Of a stretch of DNA of 35,153 bases, positions 32,159 through 35,153 are shown one piece after another. The stretch lies in assembly GCA_001552515.1 (NCBI GenBank), contig BCRI01000076.1, positions 1 to 35,153 of the forward strand, read 5' to 3'. This DNA is from Sphaerimonospora mesophila NBRC 14179 = JCM 3151 (lineage in GTDB: Bacteria > Actinomycetota > Actinomycetes > Streptosporangiales > Streptosporangiaceae). How positions within the stretch are numbered: the first letter of the stretch is position 1; each line of letters opens with the position of its first letter. Below the pieces are notes generated by a model. The model saw only the letters and a program-made list of their open reading frames with translations, did not search any database and was not told where the DNA came from. A program made the translations under genes and the position numbers.

Positions 32159-33333
32159 CCGCTGATCTCCGCGTAGAGGTCGTGCGTGCGCTGGGCGATG
32201 CGCCGCCAGGAGAACAGGTCGACCGCTCGGCGGCGGCCCGCCCTGCCCATCTCGGCCGCGCGGTGCGGGTCTGCCAGCAGCGTGCCGACACGCTCGGCGA
32301 TGGCGGCGGCGAACGCCTCCGGGTCGTACGGCTCGCCGTCCGCACCCTGCCGTATGGGCACGAGCAGACCGGTCGTGCCGTCGTCGACGACCTCGGGGAT
32401 GCCGCCGGTCGCGGTCGCCACGACGGCGGTCTCGCAGGCCATCGCCTCGAGGTTCACGATGCCCATCGGTTCGTAGACCGACGGGCAGACGAAGACGGTC
32501 GCGTGCGTGAGGATCTGGATCACCTCGGGCCTCGGCAGCATCTCCGAGATCCAGACGACCCCGGTGCGTGCCGCCGAGAGCTCGCCGACCAGGCCGGCGA
32601 CCTCGGCGGCGATCTCGGGGGTGTCCGGCGCGCCGGCGCAGAGCACGATCTGCGCGCCGGGGTCGAACGACCTGGCCGCGCGCAGCAGGTGCACCAGCCC
32701 CTTCTGCCGGGTGACGCGTCCCACGAACACGACGTACGGCCGGGCGGGGTCGATGCCGTGCTCGACCAGGGCGTCGACGCCGTGCGCCGGGGCGTACTCG
32801 TCGGTGTCGATCCCGTTATGGATCACCCGCACCCGATCGGGCGATATTTCGGGATATGCGGTGAGCACGTCGCGGCGCATGCCCTCCGACACGGCGATGA
32901 CGGCGTCGGCCTCACGCAGCGCGGTCCGCTCGGCCCACGACGACAGCGTGTATCCCCCGCCGAGCTGCTCGGCCTTCCACGGGCGCAGGGGCTCCAGGCT
33001 GTGGGTGGTCACGACGTGCGGCGTGCCGTACAGCATCTTGGCGACGTGCCCGGCGAAGTTGGCGTACCACGTGTGGCTGTGCACCACGTCGGCGCCGGCG
33101 CAGCCGGCCGCCATCTCCAGGTCGACGCCGAGCACCTGGAGCGCCGCATTGGCCTCGCCCAGTCCCTCCGGGACACGGTAGGCGTGCACACCGGGCTCCG
33201 TACGGGCCGCCCCGAAGCAGCGCACCCGGACGTCGGCCAGTTCCCGCAGCTCACGGGCGAGATATTCGACATGGACCCCGGCCCCGCCGTACACCTCGGG
33301 CGGATATTCACGACTGAGCAGATCGACCCGCAT
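32155..33333 (-). CDS. glgA: ADP-glucose-dependent glycosyltransferase GlgA/GlgM
   Basis: A 392-residue GT4-type retaining glycosyltransferase. The N-terminal motif MRVDLLSREYPPEVYGGAGVH binds ADP-glucose and acceptor. The fold is completed by VVHSHTWYANFAG, FVGRVTRQKGL near residue 204 and CPSVYEPMGIVNLEAMACET (285-304), with Glu of the E-x7-E motif. It is the size of the actinobacterial short enzymes, which in mycobacteria (GlgM, Rv1212c) make maltose-1-phosphate for the GlgE pathway as well as elongating alpha-glucan. The divergent glgC and the gene order match that of mycobacteria. Whether it acts as GlgM or classical GlgA cannot be told here. The following gene, pgeF, overlaps its stop. 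Confidence 0.9.
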   Translation of the reverse strand: MRVDLLSREYPPEVYGGAGVHVEYLARELRELADVRVRCFGAARTEPGVHAYRVPEGLGEANAALQVLGVDLEMAAGCAGADVVHSHTWYANFAGHVAKMLYGTPHVVTTHSLEPLRPWKAEQLGGGYTLSSWAERTALREADAVIAVSEGMRRDVLTAYPEISPDRVRVIHNGIDTDEYAPAHGVDALVEHGIDPARPYVVFVGRVTRQKGLVHLLRAARSFDPGAQIVLCAGAPDTPEIAAEVAGLVGELSAARTGVVWISEMLPRPEVIQILTHATVFVCPSVYEPMGIVNLEAMACETAVVATATGGIPEVVDDGTTGLLVPIRQGADGEPYDPEAFAAAIAERVGTLLADPHRAAEMGRAGRRRAVDLFSWRRIAQRTHDLYAEISG

Positions 33334-33392
33334 ATTGAGGAGCTTAGGTGCTTGGGTGTTTGTTCGGGGTTCGGCGGGTTAAGGTCCTGCCT
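33334..33392. promoter_or_regulatory. Short divergent glgA-glgC promoter region
   Basis: Only 59 bp separate the two divergent starts, so both promoters must overlap or one must lie within the other gene. A direct repeat AAGGTCCTG occurs at 33381 and again over the glgC start codon region at 33396. I cannot place -10 boxes with certainty. The geometry would allow co-regulation from a single site. Confidence 0.4.
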
Positions 33393-34619
33393 ATGAAGGT
33401 CCTGGCGATCGTGCTCGCCGGTGGTGAGGGAAAGCGGCTGATGCCGCTGACAGCGGACCGGGCCAAGCCCGCCGTCCCCTTCGGGGGGATCTACCGGCTC
33501 GTCGACTTCGTGCTGTCTAATCTGGCAAATGCCGAATATTTCCGGATAGTCGTGCTGACTCAGTACAAGAATCACAGCCTGGACCGGCATATCTCCCGGA
33601 CCTGGCGGCTGTCGTCGATGCTGGGCAACTACGTCACCCCGGTTCCCGCGCAGCAGCGGCTCGGGCCGCGCTGGTTCGCCGGCTCGGCCGACGCGATCTT
33701 CCAGAACCTCAACCTGATCCATGACGAGCAGCCCGAGCACGTCATCGTCTTCGGCGCCGACCACATCTACCGGATGGATCCGCGGCAGATGGTGGCCCAG
33801 CACATCGACTCCGGCGCCGACGTCACGGTCGCGGCCATCCGGCAGCCGCTGAAGCTGGCCGACCAGTTCGGCGTCATCGAGACCGACCCCTCCGGCCGCA
33901 GGATCGCCGCTTTCCGGGAGAAGCCGACGGACGCGGTGGGCCTGCCCGACGCGCCGGACCAGATCTACGCCTCGATGGGCAACTACGTGTTCCGGACCCA
34001 GTCGCTGATCGCGGCGCTGCGCGAGGACGCGCTCGACCCCGCGAGCAAGCACGACCTCGGCGGCAACATCATCCCGATGTTCGTCAAGACCGGCGGCGCC
34101 GAGGTGTACGACTTCGCGGACAACGTGGTGCCGGGCTCCACCGACCGGGACCGCGGCTACTGGCGTGACGTGGGCACGCTCGACGCCTTCTACGAGGCCA
34201 ACATGGACCTCATCGCGGTGCATCCGGTGTTCAACCTCTACAACAGCAGCTGGCCGATCTACACCGGCCACGACCCGCTGCCGCCGGCCAAGTTCGTGCA
34301 CAACACCGGCGACCGGGTCGGGCGGGCGCTGGAGTCCCTGGTGTCGCCGGGGGTCATCGTCTCCGGCGGTACGGCGCTGCGCTCCATCCTGTCCCCCGGT
34401 GTCGTGCTCCACTCGCACTCGCACGTCGAGGACTCGGTGCTGATGGGAAACGTCCAGGTCGGCAGGCAAGCCCGGATCCGCAGAGCGATCATCGACAAGA
34501 ACGTGATCGTCCCCGACGGCGCCAGGATCGGCTTCGACCTCGACCACGACCGCGAGCGCTTCACGGTCACCGGAGAGGGCATCGTGGTGATCGGCAAGAA
34601 CGAGGTCGTCGACCTTTGA
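33393..34619 (+). CDS. glgC: Glucose-1-phosphate adenylyltransferase GlgC
   Basis: A 408-residue enzyme that makes ADP-glucose from ATP and glucose 1-phosphate, the committing step of glycogen synthesis. The nucleotide-binding motif is [22 protein letters not shown] (residues 5-26), followed by [27 protein letters not shown], the catalytic [11 protein letters not shown] with its Asp pair, the FREKP glucose-1-P site and the left-handed beta-helix C-terminal domain ([10 protein letters not shown]...) are all present. I use the ATG at 33393; the frame opens earlier at 33348 but the extension overlaps the divergent promoter. It faces glgA/glgM, which uses its product. Allosteric control by sugar phosphates is typical of the family but not visible here. 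Confidence 0.95.
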   Translation: MKVLAIVLAGGEGKRLMPLTADRAKPAVPFGGIYRLVDFVLSNLANAEYFRIVVLTQYKNHSLDRHISRTWRLSSMLGNYVTPVPAQQRLGPRWFAGSADAIFQNLNLIHDEQPEHVIVFGADHIYRMDPRQMVAQHIDSGADVTVAAIRQPLKLADQFGVIETDPSGRRIAAFREKPTDAVGLPDAPDQIYASMGNYVFRTQSLIAALREDALDPASKHDLGGNIIPMFVKTGGAEVYDFADNVVPGSTDRDRGYWRDVGTLDAFYEANMDLIAVHPVFNLYNSSWPIYTGHDPLPPAKFVHNTGDRVGRALESLVSPGVIVSGGTALRSILSPGVVLHSHSHVEDSVLMGNVQVGRQARIRRAIIDKNVIVPDGARIGFDLDHDRERFTVTGEGIVVIGKNEVVDL

Positions 34620-34628
34620 GTCGAGCTC

Positions 34629-34661
34629 CTCAGCCCCGACTCGGCCGACTCGGCCGCTGAG
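34629..34661. terminator. Hairpin after glgC
   Basis: CTCAGC (34629-34634) and GCTGAG (34656-34661) form an outer stem enclosing a segment with two copies of CGACTCGGC; a third copy lies just beyond. The structure is between two convergent genes and may terminate glgC transcription. The repeats may have arisen by slippage. Confidence 0.4.
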
Positions 34662-34709
34662 TCTGCCCCCCGACTCGGCCTCTGATCGGGCCCCGGTCGT
34701 CGTCGCGGC

Positions 34710-35153
34710 TCAGCGGCCGTTGATGCGCCAGGTCGGCTCGACGACCGTCCACTGGGCCTCCCAGGCCCGCTTGGCGCGCCGCTGGACGATGCCCCGGGTC
34801 GCGGCGACGACCAGTGCGAGCCCGGTGGCCGCGGCCAGCGGAATGCCGACGCCGACGGTCAGCGCGGACACCACGGTGGTCTCCCGCTCCTGCGGGCGCG
34901 GGACCGGCGAGCCGTGCTCGTCGGTCCAGATCCGGACCGTGTCGCCCTGGTGCCTGCTCGTCGAGGCGTCGATCGTGCCCTCCCACTGACGCCCGTCGGG
35001 CGCCTGCCACTGGGCCTTCACGTGGCCGACCGCGGCTCCGGCCGGTGACAGCCGGGGCGAGTCCGGCTCGTTCATCAGCGTGGCGATCACCTGATGGCGG
35101 GTGTGCCGCTGCTGGGCCTCCGTTTTCAGGCCGTCGCCGTACGTCCTGACGGC
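34710..35153 (-). CDS. Rv1733c-like membrane protein, C-terminal part (cut by window end)
   Basis: The last 147 codons of a minus-strand gene whose start lies beyond the window. The sequence runs AVRTYGDGLKTEAQQRHTRH, then VIATLMNEPDS, with VKAQWQAPDGRQWEGTIDAS following. A membrane helix (TTVVSALTVGVGIPLAAATGLALVVAA) lies near the end and a basic tail closes with AWEAQWTVVEPTWRINGR. This matches the Rv1733c family of actinobacterial two-helix proteins, where an extracellular loop lies between the helices. The GTG at 35090 is in frame but is inside the gene, because family sequence continues upstream of it. Function unknown. Confidence 0.75.
   Translation of the reverse strand, partial: AVRTYGDGLKTEAQQRHTRHQVIATLMNEPDSPRLSPAGAAVGHVKAQWQAPDGRQWEGTIDASTSRHQGDTVRIWTDEHGSPVPRPQERETTVVSALTVGVGIPLAAATGLALVVAATRGIVQRRAKRAWEAQWTVVEPTWRINGR

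Noticed and set aside
34621-34700. Short CGACTCGGC repeats as a possible repeat array.
   Set aside because: Only three irregular copies, no regular spacer; better explained by slippage inside a terminator hairpin.

Overview
The window is high-GC DNA with many GTG/TTG starts, stop-start overlaps (ATGA, GTGA) and gene families typical of filamentous actinomycetes: F420-type Ddn oxidoreductase, GlgM/GlgC pair, DUF2637-like and DUF6297 membrane proteins, an Rv1733c-like protein and CrtU. I infer an actinobacterium, probably of the Streptosporangiales, but the sequence alone does not fix the genus. I see no rRNA, CRISPR array, intact insertion sequence, integrase or replication origin.

Layout. 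1-2.4 kb: the 5' end of an archaeal-type FBP aldolase/phosphatase gene, then two divergent genes with toxin-like domains: a YwqJ-like deaminase protein (minus) and a secreted TNT-type NAD glycohydrolase (plus), separated by about 400 bp of relatively AT-rich DNA. 2.5-8.7 kb: a carotenoid locus in two convergent pairs, crtY-crtU (plus) and crtI-crtB (minus). CrtB is fused in frame to a Rieske [2Fe-2S] domain. The enzymes imply phytoene to lycopene to beta-carotene to isorenieratene; no GGPP synthase gene lies in the window. 8.9-11.6 kb: a small membrane protein, a glutamate decarboxylase and a class II glutamine amidotransferase.

11.7-19.4 kb is the accessory part: an internally deleted epimerase relic, a 1,727-residue C-A-PCP-TE-MFS protein (one NRPS module with its own exporter, an aspartate-like A-domain code and a cysteine thioesterase), a small unknown gene, a beta-propeller relic and a DUF2637-like membrane/HTH protein. 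This is the most unusual region.

19.5-35.1 kb is mostly housekeeping: 6-phosphogluconate dehydrogenase; a DHA2 drug exporter divergent from a TetR regulator with two matching operators; a Ddn-family oxidoreductase; a DUF3516 helicase; an ABC ATPase with DUF6297 permease; a tRNA-dihydrouridine synthase; tRNA-Gly(GCC) and tRNA-Cys(GCA); a conserved unknown; a secreted cysteine-bearing protein; PgeF; GlgA/GlgM; divergent GlgC; and an Rv1733c-like protein cut by the window end. GlgC makes ADP-glucose and GlgM uses it, feeding alpha-glucan or maltose-1-phosphate synthesis.
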